Program-made: the position numbers and the translations under genes | Assembly (NCBI GenBank): GCA_025558095.1 | Contig: JAIVFI010000032.1 | Span: 62,001 to 126,000, forward strand | Source of the DNA: Hyaloraphidium curvatum | Lineage: Eukaryota; Monoblepharomycota; Hyaloraphidiomycetes; Hyaloraphidiales; Hyaloraphidiaceae | Length of the DNA: 64,000 nucleotides | Direction: 5' to 3' | The notes under the pieces: generated by a model | Told to the model about the DNA's origin: nothing | Databases searched by the model: none | The model's input: the letters and a program-made list of their open reading frames with translations, nothing else | In this document: piece by piece, positions 1 to 10,995 of the stretch | How the letters are laid out: each line of letters starts with the position of its first letter | How positions within the stretch are numbered: the stretch's first letter is position 1

Positions 1-708
1 CAGTCGATGCGGTCATGTCGATCCTCGAAGAGCACCTGGCAAAGGGCCACCACTTTGTCCTCGGCACGCGCACCAGGCCCACGATCGCCGACTTTGCCCT
101 GTACGGCCAGCTTTACCAGATCTGCGTCATGGATACGACCTATTCTTTGAAGGCGCGGGAGGAGTACGCGGGGCGGGCCTTCTTGTACTGCTTGCGGTTG
201 GACGACCTGAGCGGGCTGGGATTTGGTTCTTCCGCGACGCCTGAGGAGCCCAAGGTGCGTGCTTCCTTCATCGAAACAAATAGCATCACACATGCTGACC
301 TCGACCGCAGATCACCTCCCTTCCGCCGACGACTCTGCAGCTGATCCGGCTCGTCGGCCAGCTCTACATCCCCTTCCTCCTCGCCAACGAAAAGGCATGT
401 CGGACGGAGGGTGCCGACAAGGTACCGTTCAAGGTGACCTTCGGCGACGACTGGGCGAGTTACACCGGAGTAAGTGCTCCCATGCGGCATGTAGATGGTT
501 GCTAAAGGTTCTCCATCGGTGCTAGAATGCGTTCAGGTATCAACACAAATGCTTGCTATGGCTGCGAGAGCACCTCGCGCACGCGCTACGGACGGCGAGC
601 TACGAGAACCGGACCGCCCTCGAATCGATCCTCAAGGACGCCGGATGCTGGGACGCCCTCGTGTACGGCGAGGAGGGGATAATGGAGGGCGAAAAGGTGA
701 AGCTGTGA
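1..708 (+). CDS. Glutathione S-transferase-like protein, C-terminal part (5' end outside window)
   Basis: The frame is already open at base 1, so this is the 3' part of a gene. Exons read 1-254, 311-469 and 526-708, with introns 255-310 and 470-525. The residues PTIADFALYGQL followed by a DDLSGLG stretch match the all-helical C-terminal half of GST-fold proteins; family members conjugate glutathione or act as redox-linked isomerases in the cytosol. The N-terminal thioredoxin-like half with its catalytic residue is not in the window, so substrate and activity cannot be judged. The stop lies 26 nt from the stop of the convergent acyl-CoA synthetase gene, so the two transcripts probably overlap at their 3' ends. 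The protein ends in GEKVKL with no clear targeting signal. Confidence 0.7.
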
Positions 709-734
709 TCGTGTATCTACTGTCTAGAGGTCTT

Positions 735-3073
735 CTAGAGCTTGGCACCTGCACCGCCGCCTTTGAGCTGCTCTACCACGCCCTCTGAATTCATCCTCCT
801 GAGAATCTGTTCCCGTAGCTCTGGAAAAGCTCGTGAGATGTAATCCGAAACGTTGATGAGCGAGGGAACCAACCATTCTTCTTGAGCTTCCCGTTCTGAT
901 TCCGAGGAAGCCCGGCATCGTCTCCCTCGCCGATCCTCACGTCCACGTAGACCGGGACGGAGAACGCCGGAAGCAGCGTTCGGCAGAACTGCCTGATCGA
1001 TTCCGAGGTCGGCAGAGCCGTCGTCCGCCTGACCACGACGGCAGCGACGGGGAGCTCGCCGAGGGTAATGCCCGGATCGGGGATACCAATCGCGCCCTGC
1101 AGGCCCGGCGTCTCGTCAAATTCTGAACAGTCAGTTGACAAGCAGAACACTCACGGCATCCCAGACTCCGGGAAGCCTGTAAAGGGCTTCTTCGATCGAC
1201 ACAGTGTAGATGTTCTGGACGGGTTCAGTTAGTACAAGCCGTTCCGAATAAACGGAAGCCTCACCTCGCCCCCTCGCACTATCATCTCCTTGCTTCGATC
1301 TACTAGGTACACAAAACCCTCCTTGTCGATGTAGCCGACGTCCCCTGTCGAATCGGGGCGCATCAGATGCTCCAAACAAGATCTGGCGCAGATCCACCCA
1401 CCCGTGTGGAACCAACCGCCACGGAAGGCCCGCTTCGTCGCCTCGGGATTCTTGTAGTACTCCTGCGAGGCCCGTCAGCCGCCGTCCCATGCTCGGTACC
1501 TCTTCTCACTAACCTTGATCACATTTGCTCCGCGGAAGCACAGCTCACCAACTTCACCGACGGGCACCTCGCGATCCTGGTGATCGGGGGAGACAGAGTC
1601 CCAGTCGGTGATCTCGACGACTGCGAGGAGGGAGTCTTCAACGAACGGCACGTAAGCTTGGCCTGTTGACTCACTCTTCATCTCCGAGACGGGATTGAGC
1701 TTTCCCACGGAGCCTGGGTGGGTCAGGTAGTCATCTCCAGCGATCGAAACATTGTTCGAGCTCTCGGTCAGGCCGTCTGTCACGGACGATGGTCAGCACG
1801 TCCAGCCAAAAGAAGATCTTTCAGACCAACATCCTTGTCCAATTGAGCAGCCCGGGAAGACTTCGCGCAGCTTGTCAACGAGCGCCGCAGGGCAAGGTGC
1901 GCCGCCATAGCTGAGGGAGGTCACGCACGAAAGGTCCATCTCCTGTCCAGAGCGCTTGGCCTTTTCGATCGCGTCGAGGATGTTGTAGAACATCGTCGGC
2001 ACCCCGCCAATGGAGTTCACGCGCAAGTGGGATGTGACTCGCAAGCAATCAGCGGCGTTCCATTTGTAGAGGAAGACTACGGTTCCGCCGGTGAAGGTGG
2101 AGCCACCCAGGCGCGACTTCGTCGCCGTGATGTGGAACAGGGGCGTTGTCAGCACCTGCGCCTTGACGGGATCCGTCGCCTTTGGCATGGGCGGCATTCC
2201 CGCGAGGCCCCCAGCCTTCTTCACGGCCGCATGCACGCCGCGGTACAGGGCCGTCAGGGGAGTCTGACAGTAGCTCCGGTTGGTCCCCAAACATCCTTTC
2301 GGGAAGCCGCTAGTCCCAGAAGAAAAAAAGAGCGTGGTCGCTTCGTCCGGATCCATCTCCGCAGGGCCCGGTCCCAATGGCGCTGGCATACCGCTCCGTC
2401 GAGCAGGCTCAAGGTGCGGAGCGACGAAGCTTTGAAAGTCCGAGTAGAATGGAGACGACGGCAGTGCCAAGCCATCGAGGAAGGATTCGGGGAATATGGA
2501 TATGATCTTGCGAAGCCCGTGCTTCTCTCGCAAGCGGTCGAGCGAGCCTGCAGCTATGAAACGCGCCAGACGCTCGCCGTCGGCGATCAGAATGACGGGC
2601 TCTCCGACGGTGAGGCAATACTCCATGTCCTTCGCAGGCAGCCAGGCGTTGATGGGCGAGACAACGCACCCGATCGATACGACGGCCCAGAACGAGACGA
2701 TCCATTCGATGCAGTTCCTGGCCGCAATGGCAACTCGGTCTCCACGCTGCAAACCACTCGCTTTGAAGGCGAGCGCAAGAGCCGCGCTCTGCTCGTGTGC
2801 CTCCCGGTACGTGAGCGTCCGAGGATTGAGAAGTCGCGGATCCGAAGGTCCCGAGAGGGAAGACGCAGAGTTGTCGATGAACGTCAAGTACGGTTTGTCT
2901 CCGTTCGCCGCCGAGTCCAACCAAAGGCTCCTCATTGACCGGTTCGCGTGCTTCCACGCGTTCATTTCAATGCCGCGGACAACGACGCGCGTGATCTCGA
3001 ACGGGCTCCCCGAGCCCGGTGCCGTGAGAAGACGACGCACGTCATTGTCGGTGAGCGCGGGCGGTCCAACCAT
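735..3073 (-). CDS. Acyl-CoA synthetase, AMP-binding (ANL) superfamily
   Basis: This should activate a carboxylic acid, probably a fatty acid, to its CoA thioester through an acyl-adenylate. Motifs appear in canonical order: P-loop-like [12 protein letters not shown], then QGYGLTESS created by splicing across intron 1777-1830, then [11 protein letters not shown] with [13 protein letters not shown], and NGKLKK with the catalytic lysine. There are at least six exons; the last is 735-820 after intron 821-873. Start ATG 3073 begins MVGPPALTD; the longer upstream frame has only a GTG. Two of its introns use GTTGGT donors. No signal peptide or membrane segment is evident, and the C-terminal AGAKL is only weakly like a peroxisomal PTS1. 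Substrate chain length cannot be read from sequence. Confidence 0.85.
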
Positions 3074-3414
3074 GTTGCCAGAAGCGAGAGGTGGACGGTG
3101 GGTCGTCTTTGCAGCTGGGAGACACAGTTTCCCGTGCCGCCCGCGATGCTCCCAGACCACTACGCGACGCTACCGCCGCGCCCCTCTCTCGGGTCTCTGG
3201 TCGCTTAATCGCCTCTCTGCTGCCGGTGCACCACCCCTACGGACCGTTGGAACGGCTGGCGGACCGATTCGGGCCTTCTCGCACCCCCGGTTCGCACATC
3301 GGGAGACGCCACCGCGGACGTCCTCGGGACGCTCCGAGCCCCTCTTCCACAACATTGTCGCCCATTCGAAGACCCGTGTCGTGGTTCTCGGTGGATCTAT
3401 TCTGCTAGCGCCCG
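3074..3414. promoter_or_regulatory. Divergent intergenic region between acyl-CoA synthetase and HIS6
   Basis: About 340 bp separate the start codons of two genes read outward, so it must hold both promoters. I see no TATA box or obvious repeated element. Short frames on either strand lack conserved content. Confidence 0.4.
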
Positions 3415-4833
3415 ATGGTCGGTGGCTCGAAGGCTCCGGACATCCCACGTTGACCCTCTCTCGTCGACCGGAACCGTTCAGACGATCTTCCGACCCTGCA
3501 TTGATATCGACCAAGGACAGGTCACCGTCCGGCAGTACCTCTACGATGCCCCGGGGGCCACGGTGCACCACGGCAAGCCCGTCGACCGCGACATCAAGAA
3601 CGCGGGGCACTACGCCGCGTTGTTCAAGTCGTACGACCTAAAGGTACGCCGCACGGCCTGCGCGCACCATGCTGCGCCCGCTGAACCTAGCATTGCGGCC
3701 AGCACGGGCACGTGTACAAGCACTCGGCCAACTGCGACGAGGCCGCCCTCGAGGCGCTGCGAACCTGGCCAAAGGCGTTCCAGCTCGGCGGCAGCATCAA
3801 CCTGCAGAACTGCCAGTCCTGGTTGGACGCGGGGGCGTCCAAGGTGATCCTGCGGAACGAGCTGTACCCCGATGGGCACTTTGACGAGGACCTGCTCCGG
3901 CGGATCTCGGAAAAGGTCGGGACGGAGAACTTGGTCGTTGACGTGACGTGCAGGAGAAAGGGCTACGAGGACTACTGGATCGCGCTCAACAAGTGGACCT
4001 CGTTCGCGAACCAGAAAGTCACGGAGGACTCCCTGACCACCCTCTCCTCGTACTGCTCCGAGCTCATCTTCCACCCCGCGGACGAAAGCGGCCGCCAGAC
4101 CCGCGTGGACACGGACTTCATCGAGATGGTCCACAAATGGACCGGCGTCCCCTCGCTCTACGCGGGAGGGTGCCGGTTCAAGCAGGACCTCGTGCTGGTC
4201 GAGCGGGCCTCGGACCAGCTGATGGACGTCACCTTCGGGTCCGCGCTGGACGTGTACCGGGGGACGACCGTCACGCTCGCGGAGCTGGTGGCGTGGAACA
4301 GGGACGTCATGTCGGGGAGCCACGAGAAGAAGAAGGACGCGTACCACCGGCCTTCGCTCTCGGGGGACGAGCTGGAGATGGAGCTGACGAAGTTCAGGGC
4401 GGGCATGAACTCCACAAAGGGTTGGTCCCGCTGTGCAAGCTGCGAATGGGCCTTTTTGACCCTCCGATCGCCAGGTTCGGGCCTCTTGGCCGCACCGGGG
4501 GCCAGCCTCGCGCACGCCGCGACCGCGCCACCCGACGTCCACCTCACGATGCAGATCCCCACCCCGAACTCTTCCCAGCCGGCGCTGGCGCCGCAAACGC
4601 AGGCGAAGGTCCCCGCGCAGGCGGCGCCTGCCGCACCGAAACCCGGCTCCGAAGATCGCGCAAAGATTCTGACGATGACGATTCCGACACGGACTCCGAC
4701 ACGGATGCCTGAGTGCACGCGGCTTCAAGAGGTTGGTAAGCCAAGTCGCCGAGATCGGGATCCATTCCTCCTGACACAGTTGAAGCAATCTCGGTGGATA
4801 GACGATGGACGGATGGTGCGGTGCGGAGTATAG
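3415..4833 (+). CDS. HIS6: ProFAR isomerase (histidine biosynthesis, HIS6) with long C-terminal extension
   Basis: Phosphoribosylformimino-5-aminoimidazole carboxamide ribotide isomerase catalyses the fourth step of histidine biosynthesis, in the cytosol, on a TIM barrel. Visible landmarks are FRPCIDIDQGQV (catalytic Asp), GHVYKH, FQLGGSIN, VVDVTCR, LYAGG and DVTFGSALDV, in the order of yeast His6. The best model has ATG 3415-3417 followed at once by intron 3418-3481, then exons 3482-3643, 3703-4420 and 4475-4833. The barrel should end near LVAWNRDVMSG; about 120 further residues follow, a charged segment then an Ala/Pro/Gln-rich linker, unusual for this enzyme. The 3' end overlaps a repeat shared with another gene, so the true C terminus is uncertain; an alternative frame ends at 4712 in an Asp/Ser/Thr-rich tail. 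Confidence 0.8.
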
Positions 4834-5425
4834 AAATGATGGCGATAGTCATGGATTCGCGATGATGGACGGTCTCGTCCCAGTCGCGGTGAGGGTCCGA
4901 TGTACTCTCGCTGTCCTGAAGAGTATCATCCCGAAGGCTAGCTCCAAATGAGCTGACCTCACATCCCACGGCCTTGTTCTGCAGTCACACCGAGGTGGAA
5001 TCCAGGGAGAAATCGACCGGTAGCAAATCAAAGCCATCTCCAAAGTGCAAAGGGCACTTGTGTCGTCCCACGATCGCCGCGGTTGTCGGACAGCAGGCTG
5101 CGCGCGCGGACAGTCCATCTTAGAAGCAGCAAAACCGTAAGAGCGCGGTCGTTGATCCCTAGTACATCGCCACTGGTGCCAGCGGCCGGCGATCACGTCA
5201 GCTCCTGTCGCGGCATCCCGTCGGCCCCCGCAATCGTGTCCCGTGCGTTGTCCGAGGTGCGAAGGTGATGGAGATTTGGTCTTGTCCGCGAAACTCCGCC
5301 CCGTGGGCCCCGTCGGCCCCGCACGGTCCCCGGCCACGTCAGCTCCTGTCGGGAGGCATCCGGTCAGCCGGAGAAGCAAGAAAACGTCGCTAACACCTAA
5401 CACCAGAAAACAGGGTAAACCGGAG
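4653..5425. repeat. Dispersed repeat copy A (3' end and flank of HIS6)
   Basis: Similarity to copy B (about 9958-10850) begins at TCGCGCAAAGATTCTGACGA and continues patchily: the GAGTGCACGCGGCTTCAAGA block after the stop, a TCCTCCTGACACAG block, a GCGGTGGATAGACGAT-like block, CGGTCGTTGATCC with AGTACATCG, and AACAGGGTAAAC at the distal end. Copies differ by many substitutions and indels, so the duplication is old. No target-site duplication, terminal repeat or transposase frame was found. It may be a segmental duplication or a decayed non-autonomous element. Confidence 0.6.
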
Positions 5426-6640
5426 GTAACCGAGGAGCGAGGGACAGATTCAGTGTTCCAAGGGTGCGACTTCTTCAGTCATTGGATTCGCGGTTTCGCC
5501 GAACAGCAGCACCCGACTTGAATAAGCCGCTGGCCTAGGAATGGAGGGCAAAAAGGCACGAGGCGCTAGCTAAGTCAGCTTCGGGAGCGAAGCAGGCTAG
5601 CGGCCTGGATATAGCTTCGCAGAGCGGTTGGAAGTGTGTCGACCTTGATCCCGGCCCGCCCAACGAACCCCGCTGCAGCAAAGCTTTCCTGCAGTGCGGA
5701 TCCGAAATGCCGACCACCGCGGCGGAGGTACAAAGGAAAAACGCAGCTGGAGGCTCCGAAATTGATTGGCGGCCTCGAGGGCCAGTCGCCTCCATCGTCG
5801 GCCTCATCGTGCAGCCTTCCCCGCGGCATCGTTTCCGAGCTCCATCGCGGCACGCTGGCGACTTTCGACGACGCGCTCGGCAGCTCGAGGGACATTTGCA
5901 CATGTACAGGCGCTGATTAAGCGTCTTGGAGGTCCCGGGGCAAAGCGAAAAGAGCGCGAGGATCCAGCGCAACAGCGGGCCAGTGCCTTGGGACGCGGCA
6001 GCGGCAGCAGTATCGCGGCGACCGACCGCAAGGGGTCCGCACGGCCCATGGCGGACGCGATTTTCCCGTCGACGCGCGGTCCGCGATGTTGGTATCGCGA
6101 AGCCGGTCTTCGGATGAGTGTTGACGTGCCACGGGTCGCGGGTGACACGGCAAAACATCGAAGCCCTCCTTTGGCCGAGCCCGCCCGGCTCGCACTGGAG
6201 GATTCCATAGACACGAAAGTCTTTGAAGCAACCTCGCGACGCGACGACGATGGGGCGGCTTCGTTCTCGAGCGCGGTCAAAAGGTGTTGCGGATGTGGCT
6301 CGCTCGATCGGCGCCGTCCGCTGTTCGCGAACTATCCTTTCTCGACCGCGCGGCGGGAAAGGACGCAGGACACATCGCGCGGCGGAACGCGGCCCGTTCG
6401 GACGCGTCGGGACCGCTGATATTTCATGCCGTGCCCGAGGCGCTGAGCGGACGCCTTTGACCGCCTGGGCGCCGCCGCGGGACTCGCGCCCCTCTCTGCC
6501 CGCCCCGCGCGGCACGAGCTCCTTTCCTCTACCCGAAACCGACTCAGCTCCTTTTTGTACGTCGCTCCCGAGCGCGTCGCGTGCCGGGTTCGCCTTTTCC
6601 GCGCGGATCTCGCTGACCCTGCTCTTCCCTTCGCAGCACG
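4834..6640. other. Long intergenic region upstream of the orphan gene
   Basis: Positions 4834-5425 are repeat copy A. The remaining ~1.2 kb holds several overlapping open frames on both strands, the longest a 499-codon minus frame, but none has recognisable domains, a consistent splice pattern or a natural start, and they look like GC-driven shadows. The promoter and 5' UTR of the orphan gene starting at 6641 must lie in the right half. I see nothing else. Confidence 0.4.
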
Positions 6641-9600
6641 ATGAAGCCGGCCGAGCTGGAGTCTCTGGGCAAGGGGAACCCGCTCGGGGATAGGGATGAA
6701 CACACCGAGGAGGAGAACTACAACGGTGGGGGCGTGCGAGGGCGCAGATCTCTGCCCGAATCTCATGACCGCCCGACGTTCTCGCAGGGGATGCCGCGGG
6801 CGGGAGGCGATTCAAGAACCTGAGCAATAAGAGGCCGAGCAGCTGGGACGAGGAGGACCACGGCACGACCAACATCGTGAGCAGCGCGGGGCTGGCCGTT
6901 CCAGTCCGCTGATCGGACCGCTGCACACCGCAGGAGGAGTCGATCGTGCAGAACATGGACGTCAAGGCCCCCGAGGCCAAGCTGCGCTTCAACAAGAAAA
7001 GGAAGTCGGAGATTGTCGACGAGGACGGGGACAACTCGGTTCGCTCGTCGCAAGCTTCGCCTTCGTGCTTGCCCTCACTCTCCGATCCCAGGTTTCGATC
7101 GCTTCTATTGCCGAGCGTGTGACACCGCAGGAGAAGGTTTCAGCAACAAAACCGAAGTCCGAGCCCATTGCGGGTGAGTTTGTCCGCCACGATCAAGGAT
7201 CTAGCATCGTGCTCACGGCCGCGTGGCCCCAAAGATTCAAGCGCCGGCGAGGTCAACAAGGTGCAGAAGTCCAAGGAGAAGAAGTCGAGGGAGATCGCCG
7301 CCGACGACGACCAAGGTGGTAAGGTTGGTTTGGCTGCATCGCACGTTCTATTCCAGCTCTGACTCTTTGTGCAATCCAGTACTCGAGCGACTCGAGCGCC
7401 AAGAAGAAGCCCGATTCGTCCGCGCCCAATCGCAAGGCCGTATACGGTAGGTCTGGTGCCGCACGACCGTGCATCGTGTTCACGCCAGTCCCCGCCAAAG
7501 GTTCGATCACCGACGAGGCCGACAGGAGGGATCAGTCCAAGTCAAGGCGCGCCGCCGAGGACAACGACTTCGGAGACGACGAGGTGGGCTTTGCGTTTGC
7601 AATGCTCCCTTGCTTGCCCTGACCCTTTCTCCGCGATCCAGTACTCGAGCGACCCGAGCGTCAAGGCTGCCGCGCCCAAGAAGAAGCTCTCGGTATCCGC
7701 GCCCAAAGCCAAGGCAGCTTCCTGTGCGTTGGATGCGAAACGATCGTGCACCGTGCTGACGGCCCCTGGCTGCCCCGAAGCTTTGCCCTTGCCGCTGCCG
7801 TCGCGCAAGCCGGGGAGGGCGGCCAAGGTCATCGACGACATCTTTGCCGCATCCGCGCCCTCGCCGCCCGTCCCCAAGCACAAGCCTGCGAAGCCTTCCT
7901 CGCTAAATGAGGAGCTGCTCCCGCCGGGTCGTGCACCGTCCGTCGGAACGGGCGCGCGATCGGAATCGGAGGCGTCTGGTTCGGGCTTCAGCATTCCGAA
8001 GAAGAGGGCTCCAACTTGGGAGGAGGCAACAAGATCGAGGAATGCTCGTCGCACGGCGGAGAAGGAAGCGAGGATCGCTGCTGCCGAGAGTCGCAGTGGT
8101 GGCGACAGCGACGAGGACTCGGACGAGGACGCCGAGGACGCTGACCGGGGACCCCTGACGGCGCAGAGGATTGCGGAGCAAAACGAGCGCTTCGCGATGG
8201 AGGCGCCGCTGGGACCGCATTTCCAGAAGCTCAAGGACGCTCTGAACATGGCGGATCGGGCGGTCCGCGTCTTGCGCACCCAAGCCTTCAAGGTCCCGAC
8301 GCCGTCGCGCCGGCACCTTTACGCACTCGCCGAAACCAAGATGGCCTCAATCGCCCGGGGCCTTCCTCTGGCTTCGGGCTACGCCGGCGACTACGTCTAC
8401 CGCTCTCTGTCCGCCAAAGCTCGCAACCAGTTGCCGTACGACCCGCTCGACGTCGTCAAGGCCGTGGCCGCTGCGCGCAAATTCGACACGGGATCGAGCT
8501 TTTCGATCGAGTCGCTGGACCCGTGCCTCTACGAGGCGTTCTCCGTCGAGTTCGGCAAGTTTCTCGTCAACTTCGTCGCCGAGAACCCCTTCCATCCGGC
8601 CATCATCGATCTTGCCGGGCGCCTGGCGGATGAAGGTTCCCGCGCCGCCGTGCTCGCGACTTTGGAGAAGGCCGCAGCTTCGAGAGGCCCCGTCGGCTAC
8701 TCCTTTGGCCCGCGGGCATCGTTCCCCTCGAACGTCAAGCCTGCCCTTTCCTTCGACGGTCAGAAGGACAACCACGCCAAGGTGAACGGCACCCGATTGA
8801 CGCGTTTGCCTCTGCTAAAGGTCCGCACTCCGCAGGCATCCCATCTCTTTGTCCCATGCAACCCGGCCATCGCCAACGCGTCGAAAGGCTCTCCAAAGGT
8901 GCACGTCATGTTCAGGCGCCTTGATGCGCAGGTCGTCGGCGTCGAGCTCGGAAATCTCGAACTGCTGGCCCTGGCTGAGAAGCTGGTCGTCGGTGGTTCG
9001 CACGAGACGAAGCTCAAGTACGTGGGCTGGCCCTACGAGCTCCTCGTGATCGACGGCACCACGGACGCGAAGGGTCCGTGCTCCGTCCGGCCGATCATCT
9101 CCATCATCCAGGATAAGGTGACTTGTACGTGCTCGGCCCGCGATCGCACACTCATCGTCCATCGTTGCAGGGCATCTCGGCATTCAAGAAGAATGCGAAC
9201 TTGGTCGTCTCGCATGATCTCGGTGTGCGCCTCGGCCAGCACTACATCGTTACGCAGTACGCGCCCGGTCCCGAGGGCTATACCAACGAGCGGTCCGGCT
9301 CCATCAAGGAGCTCGTCGAGTCGCAGCCGGAGCTGGGGATGCACGACGGCACCCTTCGTGCCTACCTCAACAGCCACGAGAGCCTCGAGAACGCGCGGAT
9401 CCTCCAGTACGGAAAGGTCTTCTCCAAGCACTACGTCACGGGATCGCCCAAGTTCATTATGGACGAGCTCAACCGGCTCGAGGGGAGGAGCGAGGCACGG
9501 GGAGATCTGCTCAAGCCCGTGGTTCCAATCGCACGCCAGACGCTCTTCGTTGGACCGCAGAAGCTTACCCGAGCTGAGGCGGAGAGTATTTGGGACGAAA

Positions 9601-10004
9601 AGCTGGGGCAGCCCAAGACGCACGTCCCCGTCGTCGAGTGGGTCTTGACCTACAAAGGCGGCAAGGACCGGAGCCAGGACGGACTGATCCCGACGGGCCG
9701 GTTCGGGATGAAGAAGTACCTCGACAAGGCGGTCGTGGACATGAGTGCCCTTGCCTATCACCTCCAGGGGGACAGGAAGCGGCGCCTCATGGGCGGAGGC
9801 TTCGTGTACGGACATTTCTTCCTGGACGGCGACCTTTCGCCCGCGGAGCGGCTGGCTGCGTACAACGACGCGATCGGACGTCAGGGGGAAGCGCGGATCG
9901 AGCCCCGGGACCTCATCACCAACCAGAACAACGCTCTTGGGAAGGAGCGGTCCAGGACCTCGCGCAAAGATTCTGACGAAGACGATTCCGACACGGATGC
10001 GTGA
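6641..10004 (+). CDS. Unrecognised multi-intron nuclear-type protein with conserved-looking C-terminal region
   Basis: I do not recognise this protein. ATG 6641 opens a Lys/Glu/Asp/Ser-rich N-terminal third cut by many introns. Exons 6641-6725, 6788-6876 and 6934-7038 join cleanly (ending RKSEIVDEDGDNS); later disordered exons carry two similar YSSD(S/P)S motifs near 7379 and 7642 whose splicing I could not fix. From about 8160 a compact region of roughly 600 residues follows, with one clear intron at about 9118-9171. Its composition is that of a folded domain, but no catalytic motif stands out. The protein ends in an acidic Asp/Ser/Thr tail whose DNA belongs to the dispersed repeat. The basic/acidic N terminus with KKRK suggests a nuclear protein; that is inference. 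Confidence 0.6.
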
Positions 10005-10850
10005 GTGCACGCGGCTTCAAGAGGTTGGTAAACGAAAGTCGCCGCCATCTGGATCCGCCTGACTTCCTCCTGACACAGTGGACGCAATTGCGGTGGATAG
10101 ACGATTGAAGGATGACACGGGCATAGGAATGATGATATGGATGAATATGGATTCGAATGACGATGGACAGTCCCCTTTCGGTTGCGGTGATGGTCCGCTT
10201 GTGCTCTCTCCCCGGCGGCCGCGGCCGATTCGGACGATGAGCACGAAGTAATGACGGAGCCGAGATATCGGGTACGGAGGCTGATGCCGAATGCGACGCA
10301 GATCTGACTGCTCCAGAGTTGGTGACCTTGAAGTCGGACACTTCCGCGATCGCTGCGCCTTCGAGGAGACGCTCCAGCGATCCTTGCGACCTCGATCTTC
10401 GACCCGAGAAAGATCAGCACGCCTGTCGAGGAAGCGTCCGCCCGAAGTGATCGCGACGACCAAAATCATAAGAGCCGGCAAACGAGCGTTGATCGAAGGC
10501 TTTCCAGTCCAACCAGAGGCAGCAGTGCCGTTCCGAGGTTAAATGCGGCGTCGGGTGGCGACATCTGCGACTGGACAGGCCATGTAGAAGCCAGGAAGTC
10601 GAGAGAACGGTCGTTGATCCAGGTACATCGTCAAACTGGGTCCGGCGGTCAGGCCATCAGCTCCTGCGCGAGGCATCGGGTCGGCCCCGCGATCGTGCCC
10701 CGTTGACTGAGCTGCTGAGATGCCGGAAGTTTGGTTTTGTTCGCGCGGGTCCGCCCCGCCGCCCCCCGCAACCCGGAGACCCCTAGCTGGCCTGGAGGCA
10801 AAGTCAGAACACCCCAAACTCCCCAGAAAACAGGGTAAACTTAGGGTATT
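9958..10850. repeat. Dispersed repeat copy B (3' end and flank of the orphan gene)
   Basis: This partner of copy A begins inside the last codons of the orphan gene and fills most of the 990-bp gap before the next gene. Shared blocks include the GAGTGCACGCGGCTTCAAGA segment just after the stop, the ACGGTCGTTGATCC/GTACATCG block near 10609 and AACAGGGTAAAC near 10830. A weaker internal echo, GAGCGTTGATCGAAGG near 10484, resembles the 10609 block, so copy B may carry an internal duplication. Bases 10851-10995 hold nothing recognisable beyond the 3' flank of the minus-strand gene. Confidence 0.6.
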
Positions 10851-10995
10851 CGTGACTGTTCTTCAACTTTCTTTCAACGTTGATGGATGCTTACATTACC
10901 AACACTTTGTCGCCTCAATGAAAGCTCCCCAGCACTCGGAATACATACGTGTCGCTGCGCGAGCCTGCAGGCTGGCTGGCCGCGATTCGGGGATC

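Noticed and set aside
5535-7034. 499-codon minus-strand open frame
   Set aside because: Overlaps several spliced exons of the plus-strand orphan gene, is Arg/Ser/Pro-dominated and has no domain; a GC-rich shadow frame.
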